Shown here piece by piece: positions 46,156 to 56,399 of a DNA stretch of 64,000 nucleotides; positions within the stretch are counted from its first letter, which is position 1; the number at the start of each line of letters is the position of its first letter. The notes under the pieces are model-generated. The model had not been told where the DNA came from, made no database searches, and was given only the letters and a program-made list of their open reading frames with translations. The translations under genes were made by a program, and so were the position numbers. Origin of the DNA: Durusdinium trenchii (Eukaryota > Sar > Dinophyceae > Suessiales > Symbiodiniaceae); contig CAXAMN010018557.1 of assembly GCA_963970005.1 (NCBI GenBank), positions 237,346 through 301,345 on the forward strand, given 5' to 3'.

Positions 46156-47790
46156 CATCCTTTTTTTGGAGAAGCAGCCCCAATGACCACAAGGCTGAAA
46201 GCCCTGAAGACCTGGATCTGTACGTCGCAATTCGTACCAATCAGAAATGGGCGCTGTAGGCCGACACGACAGCCTCCAATGCTTCTCGTCTGCATCAACC
46301 CCGTCTGTTTTGTGGTGTGCAGCACGATGATACCATCCTGTGCGCGCGTTCAGCAGCCAAGGTCCAGCAAACTCAAGCTCCTCCGTCGTCTCATCTGCAT
46401 GCCCTGCATCGCTTTCACCCGCATCACTGTCAGATGAGGCATCGCGGATACTAGAAGGACCGCTGCATGCTTCCTCAGGATCAGACTCAGAGTCAGTGAG
46501 GTCCAAGTCTTTGCACAAAGATGCTAGCACAGTTGCATCTTCCATCGAGGACTTAGACCCTAAACCTCTGCTTAGCGGCACGTGCGGGCACCACCCACAT
46601 GCAATCCTTTTCAAAACCTTCTTCTGGCTCAATAGTTGCGGCCAAACATCGTCCCGCCCATACTTTTTGATGCAAGTGTTTGGCATGCTGGCTTTGCAAC
46701 TATGCAGTGTGAACTGCCGCGCTGTTTCAGGTGAAAGATCTGCGTAATCGCAAAGACAGCGCCGCATCTGCCCAAGCATTGACGTATAAGCCATGGGCTG
46801 GCCTCCGCTGGCCATCAGAAAATCGCGCGCAGGGTCCGACTGTTGGCAATGCATTAGCCGCTGCCCAAATTGCACACCCCAGTCACTACCTGTCACTCCC
46901 CCCACGAGAACACCGAAAGCCATCCCCTGCGCTGATGTTTTCGCGCGCCAGGAATAACCCCGCACAGAACCATCCCGCAGTAACAAAGAAGAGAACTGCA
47001 AGCGCTGCACGTCACTCCACCGAAGCCCACCCCAGGTCATGAGCAGTAAGCAGCCAATGATCCAGCAGTCATCTTCATTGCAATTTTGCAGGCCACCACT
47101 GTCAAAGGTAGAGGTATAGCTTCTTTGCACAGAGAGGGTTTCCATTTGTCCTGCGCAAGCCATGCTGCAATGGCAGGGTTATCTACGCAAGCCAGCAGCT
47201 TCTGAAGGCCAAGCTTATGCCCCGCAAATTTCATAGCCTGCACCACCGCCTTGGCTGCACTAACCCGTTGCATCCCCCCTATCCGACAAGGAGCCAACGG
47301 AAAGGGCATCACAGAAGTCCAGCACAGCAGAACTGGATGGATCACCGGGGTTAATATGAGATGCACGGGCAAATTCTAGCCACTTGCGCCAACCATGAGA
47401 ATGCTTGGCGAGTGTACCTGCAGCACGGTCTTCAAACAAGAAGGCAAGGCTCACCCCAGATTTGTTGGGAAAGGATGATAGGATATCACTATCTGCCTGC
47501 AAGTCTTCTGCCATGATAGCCCATTCATGCGACAAACGCTTGCGCTTCGCATCTTCTTGCATTCGCAAAGAACTGGCAGCAAGCCCAACTCCTGTTGCAG
47601 CAGTCACCTGGCGCGCCACCTGCTGGGGAGCCTTCTGCTGGCGCTCTTGAGCAGGAGGCACGGTCGAAACCTGGTGTGGCTCCATGCTAACAGCAAAAGG
47701 AGAAATAAACACCAAACGGCGGTGTTTAGGTGGAGGGACACCAGCAGCGGAATCCAACTGGAACCGGCTGGGTCTAACCTCTCGTTTCAT
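46114..47790 (-). pseudogene. tyrosine recombinase of the YR element, two frameshifts
   Basis: First gene of the element on the minus strand. N-terminal core-binding part 47790-47260 (EDRAAGTLAKHSHGWRKWL, EFARASHINPGDPSSSAV), then a shifted frame 47270-47100 (VVQAMKFAGHKLGLQKL, IAAWLAQDKWKPSL), then the catalytic part 47163-46114 with TWGGLRWSDVQRLQF (first catalytic Arg), SWRAKTSAQG (Lys) and ARQFTLHSCKAS (H-x-x-K in place of the usual H-x-x-R). The final Tyr was not located with certainty (KKYGRDD is a candidate). The acidic C-terminal tail (DSESDPEEACSG) is an addition. Confidence 0.85.
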
Positions 47791-47823
47791 AGCAGCAGAA
47801 GAAAGGGAAAAGCAAGAAAACCA

Positions 47824-47929
47824 ACAAAAGAGAACTGCGCTCTATGTCAACCACCACTTCAACCTCAACCTAGTATCATGCATGCTTGTGGGTGAGGGTT
47901 TGTGTGATCGCCTAAAGGCGAGCTGATCC
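47824..47929 (-). repeat. split repeat A1, outer edge of the element
   Basis: 106 bases identical to 41371-41476. It starts the element as read on the minus strand and precedes the YR gene by 33 bases. Confidence 0.95.
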
Positions 47930-48071
47930 GGATGTCAAAACAAGAGCTTACAAATTATCGGACAATACTGGGAATATGAGCAGCTATTGAGCATTATTGA
48001 GAATATCTAAATACATATAACTATAATATATATATATGGTTATATATGTAATTAGTTCTAGCTATTGGTTC

Positions 48072-48262
48072 TGGAAGCCGAATCTTCATCACATCGCCCC
48101 GCAGGTGCGTGATGAACTGCTCCTCCGCAGTAGCGCGCTCAGAGGCCAAAGGTCCACGCCAGTCACGGCGCACGGTTAGGATGTCGGCGCGGCCTCCTTC
48201 ACACCTGTGAGGCGGTAAGTGCTGACGGTCGTAGAGGTCGTAGTGAGGAAACATTCCAACGA
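48072..48262 (-). CDS. unknown protein exon upstream of the YR element
   Basis: After TACTTTAG the frame reads MFPHYDLYDRQHLPPHR, ADILTVRRDWRGPLASER and HLRGDVMKIRLP, with very high G/C at third positions. The 3' end is not fixed (a GA donor after CTTCCA is possible). It lies on the same strand as, and 143 bases from, the element, so it may be the 5' neighbour of exon 41200-40984 across the inserted retrotransposon. Family unknown. Confidence 0.5.
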
Positions 48263-48876
48263 CTAAAGTACATCATCCCGGAAGAAACTCAGAAAGGAAA
48301 GCCCCTGAACTGAGAGAACCTTGCACTGTTTCTTATACCACCTGTGCTGACAATAACGGATGAGATCTGGCAAGCAGCTCTTCAGTAAGTGGATGTTGGA
48401 AAGGCGACATGGGCGTGCGGGCGTGAGGAACTACGGAACATCCAGGGTGGATAATTTTGGCATTGCCGGATGATGGCCCCGCAAATGGCATGGACATGGA
48501 TTTCATCACCCGACATGGATCTAATTGATTCTAATTGTCACATATTGTCACGGATACAAGCTCAACCGCTTGCTACAGAAGACCTACAATTGTAAAGTTC
48601 CACCAAATAGACATTGAGTCCCTTTGAACCATGTGATCTAAGTCATTTCTATCCGCTTGCGCACCTCTTTGCATGACAAATAAACTTAATTGATGATGGT
48701 CTTTGGCACTTTGGTGGCCTGAAGCTGATCGGGTGGGCGAAGGCATGAAGTTGGGTTTGAGACGTGTCCCACACGTAACGTGTAGCTTTCCTTTGTGCGC
48801 GCTTTGGTGTCTTGGCTTTGGGCAAGATTGTGCTTCCACTGTATTTGTATAGATAATTAATGAACATTATTCTAAA

Positions 48877-49657
48877 TCACAAGGCAACATATTGATCTAT
48901 CTTCTGGAGGTCTTGGAGGGCGACTCCACTTCGATGGAGTTGCGAATGCACGTGCGTGAAGTGTTCAATACGGTCTTCCAAGGTCCCCTGACACTTTTGC
49001 AATCTTTTGTAGCTGAACATGGCTGAACGAGTCGAACGAGTTTTGGCCAAACTGCAAATGTGCGCCAATGGTGGCAGCCAGGGCTGGTAAGTCTGCTGAG
49101 TAGTAGACCACGTCCTGCCATTTTGCCGCCCCTTCTTTCGAGCTTCTGAGTCTTGACGATGCTTGCGATTCTAGGACCAGCCCCATGGCTCTATCAAATA
49201 CTTGCATCCTGGTCTGTATCGGCTGGATCGAAAAGTCTCCTCTTGATTTGGTGTGTCCAACATCTTCCTACCACAGCTAGTCTTGGTATGTTCACATAGC
49301 AGCAGCTTTTTCAAGAAGACCCTTGAAGGTTCGTGACTGCAGGTTCGGGTCTGAGTGCAGAAGGTCTGCAATGAATGCACTCCCCAAGGTTCCTCCCCAT
49401 TTCAATCCTAGCAAGAAGCTACTAGTACTACTAGTAACAAGAAGCTACTAAGAACAAAGGGCATCACCACTAGGAGCAAGGAAGCTACTAGTAGCCCTGC
49501 ACAATTCCTGCACTGCCCTCGTTCGGGTCCGCTGCGATGAGGCGGCGGAAGGTGGCGGCGGATGAGATGTGAAGGAAGTCATGCCAGTCGATGTGCTTGA
49601 CCTGCAAGTTGGAGAATGCTGGCAGTTGTGGTGCGCTCTCTTTCAAAGACTGACTTG
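48877..49657 (-). pseudogene. unknown protein, three exons with one frameshift
   Basis: Exon about 49657-49496 (PAFSNLQVKHIDWHDFL, SAATFRRLIAADPNEG), exon 49365-49296 (LLHSDPNLQSRTFKGL, LEKAAA) and exon 49208-48877 (FDRAMGLVLESQASSRL, WQDVVYYSADLPALAA, HVQLQKIAKVSG). Junctions are in phase. Near 49000 the coding signal jumps to another frame (LEDRIEHFTHVHSQLHR, LQDLQKIDQYVAL, stop TGA at 48877), so a one-base indel, real or sequencing, breaks the gene. The first intron starts with GC at the beginning of a CTACTAG repeat. Probably helical; family unknown. Confidence 0.55.
49366..49495 (-). repeat. intron built mostly from CTACTAG repeat
   Basis: On the minus strand the intron begins GCTACTAGTAGCTTCCTTGC and contains further TAGTAGCTTCTTG copies before ATTCATTGCAG. 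Its GC donor is part of the repeat unit. Confidence 0.6.
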
Positions 49658-49699
49658 AACCCGAAGGAAACAGGATGAAACAGGTATATAGTATATAGC

Positions 49700-50600
49700 T
49701 AGGAAACAGCAATCTCCGCCCTGAAGTGTACTTGTAGTTTCATCCAAGCAAATGAGTTTCCACTGCATGCTTAGGACTGTGCCTCTGCATTTGTAATTTT
49801 GTTCAGGACAACGTTCTGGCGCCTGTGCCAGTCGGTCATCCCAATGCTATGCTTCATTCATCCGCCAAGCAATTTAGAGCAGCCACTCTGACTGTATGAT
49901 GCTTTAGTTTTACTTGGGCTCGCTGTGTAAATAAAACTGCAGTGAGCCCTAATTTTAGCCGGATGGACTACAAAAAGTGCAAAGAAAACTTTGAAGCTTG
50001 GCCAAGCTTCAAGTTGTCCAGCAATCCTTTGTTGCCAACAACAGACTCAGAAACAAACAGGATCAAACAGCAAGGGCGCAGCCTGGAATTCGCTTATGTC
50101 TGTTTGTGCCAGGTGGGCAGGTGATGGCTGGTGCTTAGATGCAACCCTGGCTAATTAAACGTAGTTGCCTTGTCTTGCAATGTTAGCCAGTGTAGATGAC
50201 TACGCCAAGAACCTTAAGCCTGGGTTAAACCACGTAGCTTGCTTGCCAACATGTGCTTGTTGATCGAAAAGTGCGAGATCCGTCTTGCAACGGGGAACGC
50301 CATTAAACACCTAAATAAACACCTACAGCTGCCATTCACCTAAAGATGGCAATATGCCTTTTATTGCTGTCTTGATTTCCAACCACTCTGTCAAAGTAAT
50401 GCAGCAGTTCCAGCCTCCGGCAGGGGATAACACAGCCGGATGCTAAACTGGAAAAACAATATATAGTATACAGTACTATATTGTATGTTATACATATTGT
50501 AGAAAATATATAACTAAACCTAAACTAAGTATATTATATTATATATAGCATGTTTAATGTATGTTAAAGATGGGCAAAACATGTTTCAAGCAGATCTCTG
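49700..50600. other. no sure gene; TA-rich repeat near the right end
   Basis: A weak open frame at 49942-50124 and TATA-rich sequence at 50455-50552. Nothing else supported. Confidence 0.4.
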
Positions 50601-50615
50601 GGATCCTGGAGGCAC

Positions 50616-50819
50616 CAGTCTTCCATCCTCCTCTCCAGTCGGGCCGAAGTCTGAGAGAACAACCGAGCTGGCCAGACAGCTCACAGTGATGCCCAAGAGT
50701 CCGATGCCTGCGACGGTCGCCGATAAGTCTGAGAACACCCCAGCGAGTTGTTTTTGCAAGAACAGAGTCACTTGCGATGTTTGTTTTGAGGACGGGTTCT
50801 TGAGGTGTTTGAGGAACAT
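50616..50819 (-). CDS. unknown protein exon with a membrane segment
   Basis: VTLFLQKQLAGVFSDLS, then the hydrophobic TVAGIGLLGITVSCLASSVV, then SDFGPTGEEDGRL before donor CTG/GTGCC. Third-position G/C is high. The 5' limit is uncertain (an acceptor CGCAAG near 50785 is likely). One predicted membrane helix. Confidence 0.45.
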
Positions 50820-51480
50820 CTCAGGATTTTGTGATGTTGATAAACAATAGTGGATCTTGCAGTGAGGTCAACAATTGCGTGTTATCCATGGGCCTCTTAT
50901 TGGGAGAAGCAACAATAGCCACCAGGTTTTCTTCCCTTTTGGAGTGACCCTTTCGGTCCTGCACACGTGTCAGTCCTGTTCGCTTACAACTTGTTACTAC
51001 CTCTCGCACATCGGTTCAAGTCGATGTCATGCCGGACACTCTGGTCCGCGCTTACAACTTGTTACAACGACTCGAAGCTCCGACAAGGTCTAAAGAGAGG
51101 TGCCCAGCTTTGGACCTGAGTAGGTCAAAGAACACATGTTTAGGGACAAGAAGGCAAGGGCCTCTTTAATTTTAGTAATTTAGTGCTCAGGCAAAGCATT
51201 CCCCACGCATTTTTCCGTGCTGATGCTTTTTGTTCTGATAGAGTTTGTGAAGTGGAAAGAGGCTGGCGAAACCCCTGGCTCATGGGACATCAACGTGTGT
51301 GACTCGGGGCGAGGACTTGCCCCCCGGGGTTTCGGACTCTTGCCTGGAAACAAAAAGAAGAAATGAATGGGAAAAACACAAATATCAAGTTCTCCTTAAA
51401 GTTCCCTTTCGAGAGGCCCCAATGGTCCATTTTACTTTTCATCTTTCGTCTCTGTCCATACCTGGTCCTTGGCATCTGAG

Positions 51481-51616
51481 CCCGCCTGAGCCCAGCTCCA
51501 AGACCTCTTCACCTCCAAAAAGATCTTCGTGCGATGCGCCTCCGAGCCGAAAAAGGGCGCTTGAAGATCAACTATATCTTCTCAATGTAAAAGATTGCAA
51601 CCGGTTGCAGAGGAAG
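51481..51616 (+). CDS. unknown protein exon, basic Ser/Pro-rich
   Basis: Acceptor GGCATCTGAG, donor GAGGAAG/GTAAGG. The frame reads PPEPSSKTSSPPKRSSCD and PPSRKRALEDQLYLLNVK. A nuclear-localisation-like basic cluster precedes a helical end. Family unknown. Confidence 0.45.
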
Positions 51617-51710
51617 GTAAGGTCTACTTAGTCTACTTAGTAACTGGCTTACTATGTTTAGTAGGGTCCAGTCAGATTTCGGGAGAGATTTGGCTTGAGC
51701 AGCCTATCTC

Positions 51711-51848
51711 TCAAGTTGCGCTAGTCCCTCCATCTGCTGGTCTTGGTTCGTCTTTATTTAGAGGTATACGGTATACTCCATCAAAACTATTGCCGGCAAA
51801 GAGCACCAAGCGGACATAAGGATCCCACCGTCCCAAAGGTGCCTTAGA
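51711..51848 (-). CDS. unknown protein, candidate terminal exon
   Basis: After GCTTCAAG: SKAPLGRWDPYVRLVLFA, GNSFDGVYRIPLNKDE and TGA at 51711-51713. It may instead end at GTATACC near 51775. Moderate coding signal. Confidence 0.4.
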   Translation of the reverse strand, partial: SKAPLGRWDPYVRLVLFAGNSFDGVYRIPLNKDEPRPADGGTSAT

Positions 51849-51904
51849 CTTGAAGCCGAAGGTATATATGGGGGTTGTCCAACAAAGCTCTTCTTTTCTG
51901 GCTT

Positions 51905-52325
51905 GTATCGTCGGCCTTCGCGGCCCTTTCGCGTTTGCAAAAAAAAACACAGGTTTCCTTTCGCGTGTTGTGATGAGCTTATTCCATTGCACTGAATTCA
52001 CAAATGTTCACAGCGTTTAGGATATCTAAATACTTTTGGTGCGCTGAGAAGCAGGCTGCCCTTTGTCAATCCATACTTGAAGCAAATGTTTCAAGGCCAT
52101 GGATGGGCAAATGCCCTTCCATGCAATGCGCCCTTTCGCGGGCCTATCGCCGGCCTTTCGCGGCCCTTTCGCGAAAATCCGTGTTTCTGCTCGGGAAAAG
52201 GATGTGTCATAGTTATTCATATATATATATATATAGGTGGCACATTATGTCCAGGTTGGCGCATGTCTTTCGCCGTCCTATCGCCGGCCTTTTGCGGACT
52301 GCAGTTTCCCTTTCACGAAATGTTT
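51905..52325. repeat. GC-rich CGCCGGCCTTTCGCGG repeats
   Basis: The motif TATCGCCGGCCTTTCGCGG at about 52146, TATCGCCGGCCTTTTGCGG at 52280 and TATCGTCGGCCTTCGCGGCC at 51906, each followed by CCTTTCGCG or TTTCACG. A shared spaced pattern rather than a tandem array. Confidence 0.75.
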
Positions 52326-53009
52326 GTTTTAAGATGTCATCTAAATTCCTTTACTGGCAATAACGGACGGCCAATATATAATATAATATATATATATATA
52401 TTATTGTGCTTGTCAACCCATCAGGACTGAAAGCTACACTAATCTGAAGCTGCCAAAAGCAAAGATTCTGCCGAGATGCCCTCCAAGTTTGCCCTCTGAG
52501 AAGGGAAGCTCATTCACCATGAAGCGCTGAACCTCCCCGTTGATCTTCAAATGAAATCGTCTCTCCGCCTCCCTCGGCACGTTCTTTTTCTTGCTTGTTC
52601 AACGGTCAAGGCTTTCTATCCAAAGGCGGAGGACGTTACAACAATCAAGGCAACTGACAACTGAGTTGCAGTAAGATGGTTCAACATGCGCACCCTTTCC
52701 AAGAACAACCCAGTTTGTTGGCTCGTGGTAGTTCTTGTTTGTGCTTGTGACGGACTGCAGAATGCCCGACACACTCATGGCCCCATGGCAATCTTGTCTC
52801 ATTCACAAACTGATGGGCTGACCAAATCTACAGTAGCGGTAGTCTACTTGGAGCTTCTCGGACAAAACATCTGCGATGCAACTGAAGTATGTCGTACATC
52901 TTGATCATCAAACACAACCACAACCGCTTCGACCCCTTGTTCAATTTTGTTGCTATCATTGTCATGTTCTTCAGCCTAAGCTCGTGGGTGAACGGAGCTC
53001 GCAAATAGT

Positions 53010-53860
53010 GCATGTCTCACTGTCAGCTTCCCTCAAGCAATAGTAGCCTTGGCACACAAAAAGATGTGACACATCCGACGAGCTGTACAATGCACACTCA
53101 AGAAAAACAGAAGGCAAAGGGCATTGAACGAGCAACGTTGCAGTCCACTCCAGAACAAACGGAAGTCCAATTGGGAGGGACACTGTCGGCACAAATGTCG
53201 GTGACAGCCAAGTGCCCCAAGTGGCCGATGGGACGCTCAGATGAGGCCAGCTCTGCCAAGACTTCCTTGCGCATAACCATCTAAAAGGCCTACCACGATC
53301 ACCACCTAATTAAAAGGCTTGGGCGGTTTGGGAATGATTGCGAATCTAAAGAACTTGCATCACCAGCAAATGCTGACAGCAAAGCAGCTAAGCAATGCCA
53401 TAGCTTGTTGATACAACTCTTGACTGGAGGACAATCGGCGATTGACGTGAAAAATGTGACAGTGTGTCCTGGAGGGCCCGATGTCCCATTCTGCTGTTCT
53501 GCTCAAGTTCTGCACAACATGAAAGCTCAAACTCGACAAATTGACAAAGAACAAAATGAACAGAATCTCCCTTTCACTCTTCTTCCAAAGATCTTCTTCC
53601 TCAGTCCTTTGTTGGCACCCACTCAGGCTGCTCACTGCTTCGCATGCTTTGCCTGCTTCGCCGCCTCACTGTCCAGCATCCCAGCACGACGGGCGCTGCA
53701 ATCGCCGCACACAGAAAGCGCCCACCGCGGTGGCCGGTGCCGCCACGGCCTTCCCTGGATCCCAGTGGCATAGGCACTGCAAGCAGCCGAAGTGGTGGAA
53801 GGCATGAGGAACGGACAATGCTCAGATCGCCCAAAAAGGCTGACATCGCATGAGAACCGC
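53010..53860. other. coding-like segments, strand unresolved
   Basis: 53098-53284 and 53640-53860 are G/C-rich at third positions on both strands (minus: VLAELASSERPIGHLGH; plus: KGIERATLQSTPEQTEV; minus: RRAGMLDSEAAKQAKHAK; plus: RWPVPPRPSLDPSGIG). They probably contain exons, but strand and frame could not be chosen. Confidence 0.35.
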
Positions 53861-54440
53861 ATGAAGTAACGTGGAAAACATGCACAGGATCATAGGAGGG
53901 TAATCTCATAGAGGTGGACTTTGACTTTGGGTCAGCTTGGTTAAAAAGTGGAGTTCCATCGAAATGCACACATCATAAATCACAAAGTTTCCAATCACAC
54001 TATTAGCAAAGAGTAGCGGCATGTGCCCATGTGCATCGTGTAGCTTGTCTCAGAACACTCAGAATCACTTGAATGGTCAAAGTCAGCTTGCACGCAAAGT
54101 ATGGCCTGCTGCTTGCCGATTATCCTACTGACACATACTGACACTCAAAATGAATCATTCCATGAAAGGCATCTCATCTTGGCAACGATCAAAAACGAGT
54201 GTGTAAAGTGTAAAGGAACTCCTGCAGGGTAGCTCTGCTTGCCGACCCATTTGACGCTGATTAGAATTTAGGGAGACGCTGCTATGTTCTGCCTTGCCAA
54301 GTCATGTCTGAAAGAAAAGGCAAGAATATGCATGGATTGAATTTTGGGGCGACTGATGGCTGGTGGGCAGGTCACATGCCACAATCCGACCTCACGGGCA
54401 CTCCTGAACCATGGTCGTGGGAATGTACACCTGCAGAACG

Positions 54441-54565
54441 GTGCAAAGCGGTCGCAAAGCGGTCGCAAAGCGGTCGCAAAGCGGTCGCAAAGCGGTCGCA
54501 AAGCGGNNNNNNNNNNCGGTCGCAAAGCGGTCGCAAAGCGGTCGCAAAGCGGTCGCAAAGCGGCG
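54441..54565. repeat. 11-bp tandem repeat with assembly gap
   Basis: Perfect copies of GCGGTCGCAAA on both sides of ten N bases (54507-54516); copy number unknown. An 11-base unit repeats its protein every 33 bases and is open in all three plus frames, so the frames here (QSGRKAVAKRS) are repeat products. Confidence 0.97.
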
Positions 54566-54879
54566 ACGGTTCTCTAAAAGGCGTGGGCTCCAAGCGGTCT
54601 GGGTGCTGGGAGTGCTCTGGGAATGTTCTGCTAACTGAGGGATGGCCATCCGGGATGGTTAACAATGCACGGTCCAACAATGCAACCTTTCTTCCTTGAT
54701 TAGCACATGGCTCGGGCCTTGGCAACAAGCATGCTGCATGTTGGTCACATTCGTCAAACAATTTGAAGCTCCGAAGCTTAATTGGTCCAGCGGACAAACA
54801 ATGATACCGCGGCGAGCTTCATTCATCTTAATTAAATCTGTGTTCCCGCAACACCCGATATGATAGAGGTGGCTATTTG

Positions 54880-56021
54880 TCATGCGCGATGGCCCTTTCG
54901 ACAGACAGACCTCATTTGCGCTCTCGCCTCAAAGAGCTGTGGGCGCAATTGCCCATTGATCTCCGAGCGCTGGACCTTGGCGGTCGGACTGCTATCGGAA
55001 ATACCCTGGTACCATCTGTGCACAAATTGTAAAAGTTGTGTTGAAGTTGGAACAGTTCCCGTCGGTGTGTTGCTGGGAATTCCAAAAGGCTCCTACTTCG
55101 ATATCCCTGTAGTTTGGCAGTCTTCAAGTTGAACAACTGTGGAAGCGAGCATGATTCCGAGTTTCTTGTATCCGAGTTTCTTGTTGATGATGGTTGACCC
55201 CCTCCGTCTGGCCTCCAATGGGACATAGACTCGAGCCGTTCTGCCCTCCAGATCTTCATACCTGGGACAAACATGAGTGATTGTGGCGCGACCAACGGTT
55301 TTCATATCTCTGCCAGCGCCCCAAATGAATTACTCCTTCTTGTTGGATACCCTTAAAAAGAGAATAACTATTTCGGACTAATAGCTGCTGCCGGCCCTCA
55401 AATCTCAGTCAGCAACCAAACAATGCAGAAGATGATGACCCGAGTAGTCGATGGTAAAGCCTAAAGCAAAAACAACATTCTGCCGCCCCTAGTATCTTTG
55501 GGACCTATAACCTTGGCGCAACCTTTCCCTTGAAGCTTATCTGGGTTCTGCCTAAATGTGTTGGAGGTATCTGGAGCTTATCTATCATCTATCTTCAGAC
55601 TGGTTTCACATGTCTTCACACCTGGCAGGTCCGTTTTATCCTGACCCACCCACCATTCCACTTCAGCCTCGTCTCACACGCACGCCATGGGAAGCTGAAC
55701 ATTGGTGAAGCGAACACCTGACGGATGGTTTTCTGGAATCGCTTGAAAGCGCCACTTATTCACTGGGTCATCATCTCATAATTCATAATGTAAAAGCAAT
55801 GATTTTTCTCGGAACGGGTGTCCCTCCCCACAACATGTTCTGCTGCTGTAATTGATGCAGCTTAAACCCGGACAGTGCAACAACAAAGCCAAGCTATATA
55901 ATGTATATATTTATATACCCATGTTTGCGACCTGAGATGACTTTGCCTGGTCGTAGTAGGTCGTCTCTACACGAAAGCCAGGATCGAGCTCCATCAGCCG
56001 TCGCCAGGAGCCATCCTGGAG
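54880..56021 (-). CDS. unknown protein, three phase-0 exons
   Basis: Exon 56021-55932 (LQDGSWRRLMELDPGFRV, donor GTCGCA), exon 55305-55123 (TVGRATITHVCPRYEDLE, ARVYVPLEARRRGSTI, KLGIMLASTVVQL, GA donor) and terminal exon 55005-54880 (ISDSSPTAKVQRSEINGQ, LFEARAQMRSVCRKGH, stop TGA). All junctions are phase 0. The exon at 56398-56304 (KAPCVNDSNCSNETMVRA) is probably upstream, but its phase needs a linking exon. The middle exon starts at an ATG, so it could alternatively be a first exon. Family unknown. Confidence 0.5.
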
Positions 56022-56303
56022 CTAGTGGTTGCATCGACACCAGCACGCATTTTAGCTGCAAACCAATCACCTTGATCAGTTTGCAGACCTCCTTGTTTAT
56101 ACCATGAGCTATACCCCATATTCATCAACACAGTGTCAAATGATTAATTTAAAAAAAAAAAAAACACTCACAAGGTTCCGAAAACCGGGTCAAACAATTC
56201 GACAAAATAAGAGCAGCTATTGTTCAAAGCACAGGCCATAAAGTCATTCTGTTCATCTATGAGAAACATTGAGGTCCAGCATTCCATGCAATACACACAT
56301 CAC

Positions 56304-56398
56304 CAGTATCGTTCCATCCAACACCCCAGCGCCCGCACCATGGTCTCATTGCTGCAGTTGCTGTCATTCACGCACGGTGCCTTGCGCGCTTTAGAGGT
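56304..56398 (-). CDS. unknown protein exon
   Basis: Acceptor CGATTTTAAG, donor TG/GTGATG; reads TSKARKAPCVNDSNCSNE and MVRALGCWMERY. Cysteine-containing and with good codon bias. Probably part of the 54.9-56.0 kb gene. Confidence 0.45.
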
Positions 56399-56399
56399 C

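Larger units (their letters stand above)
41220..47929 (-). mobile_element. degenerate tyrosine-recombinase retrotransposon with split direct repeats
   Basis: Read on the minus strand: A1 (47929-47824), YR gene, gag-like gene with zinc fingers, RT-RNase H gene, B1 (about 41608-41477), A2 (41476-41371), a 42-base spacer, B2 (about 41329-41220). A1 and A2 are 106 bases and identical; B1 and B2 are near-identical apart from a 16-base insertion. The pattern A1-genes-B1-A2-B2 is the split direct repeat arrangement described for PAT and Ngaro YR retroelements. All genes carry frameshifts or stops. The YR before gag order is not the DIRS/Ngaro order, in which YR is last. Confidence 0.9.

Noticed and set aside
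54268..54797. Basic repeat proteins (QSGRKAVAKRS type)
   Set aside because: An 11-base repeat open in three frames; product of the repeat.
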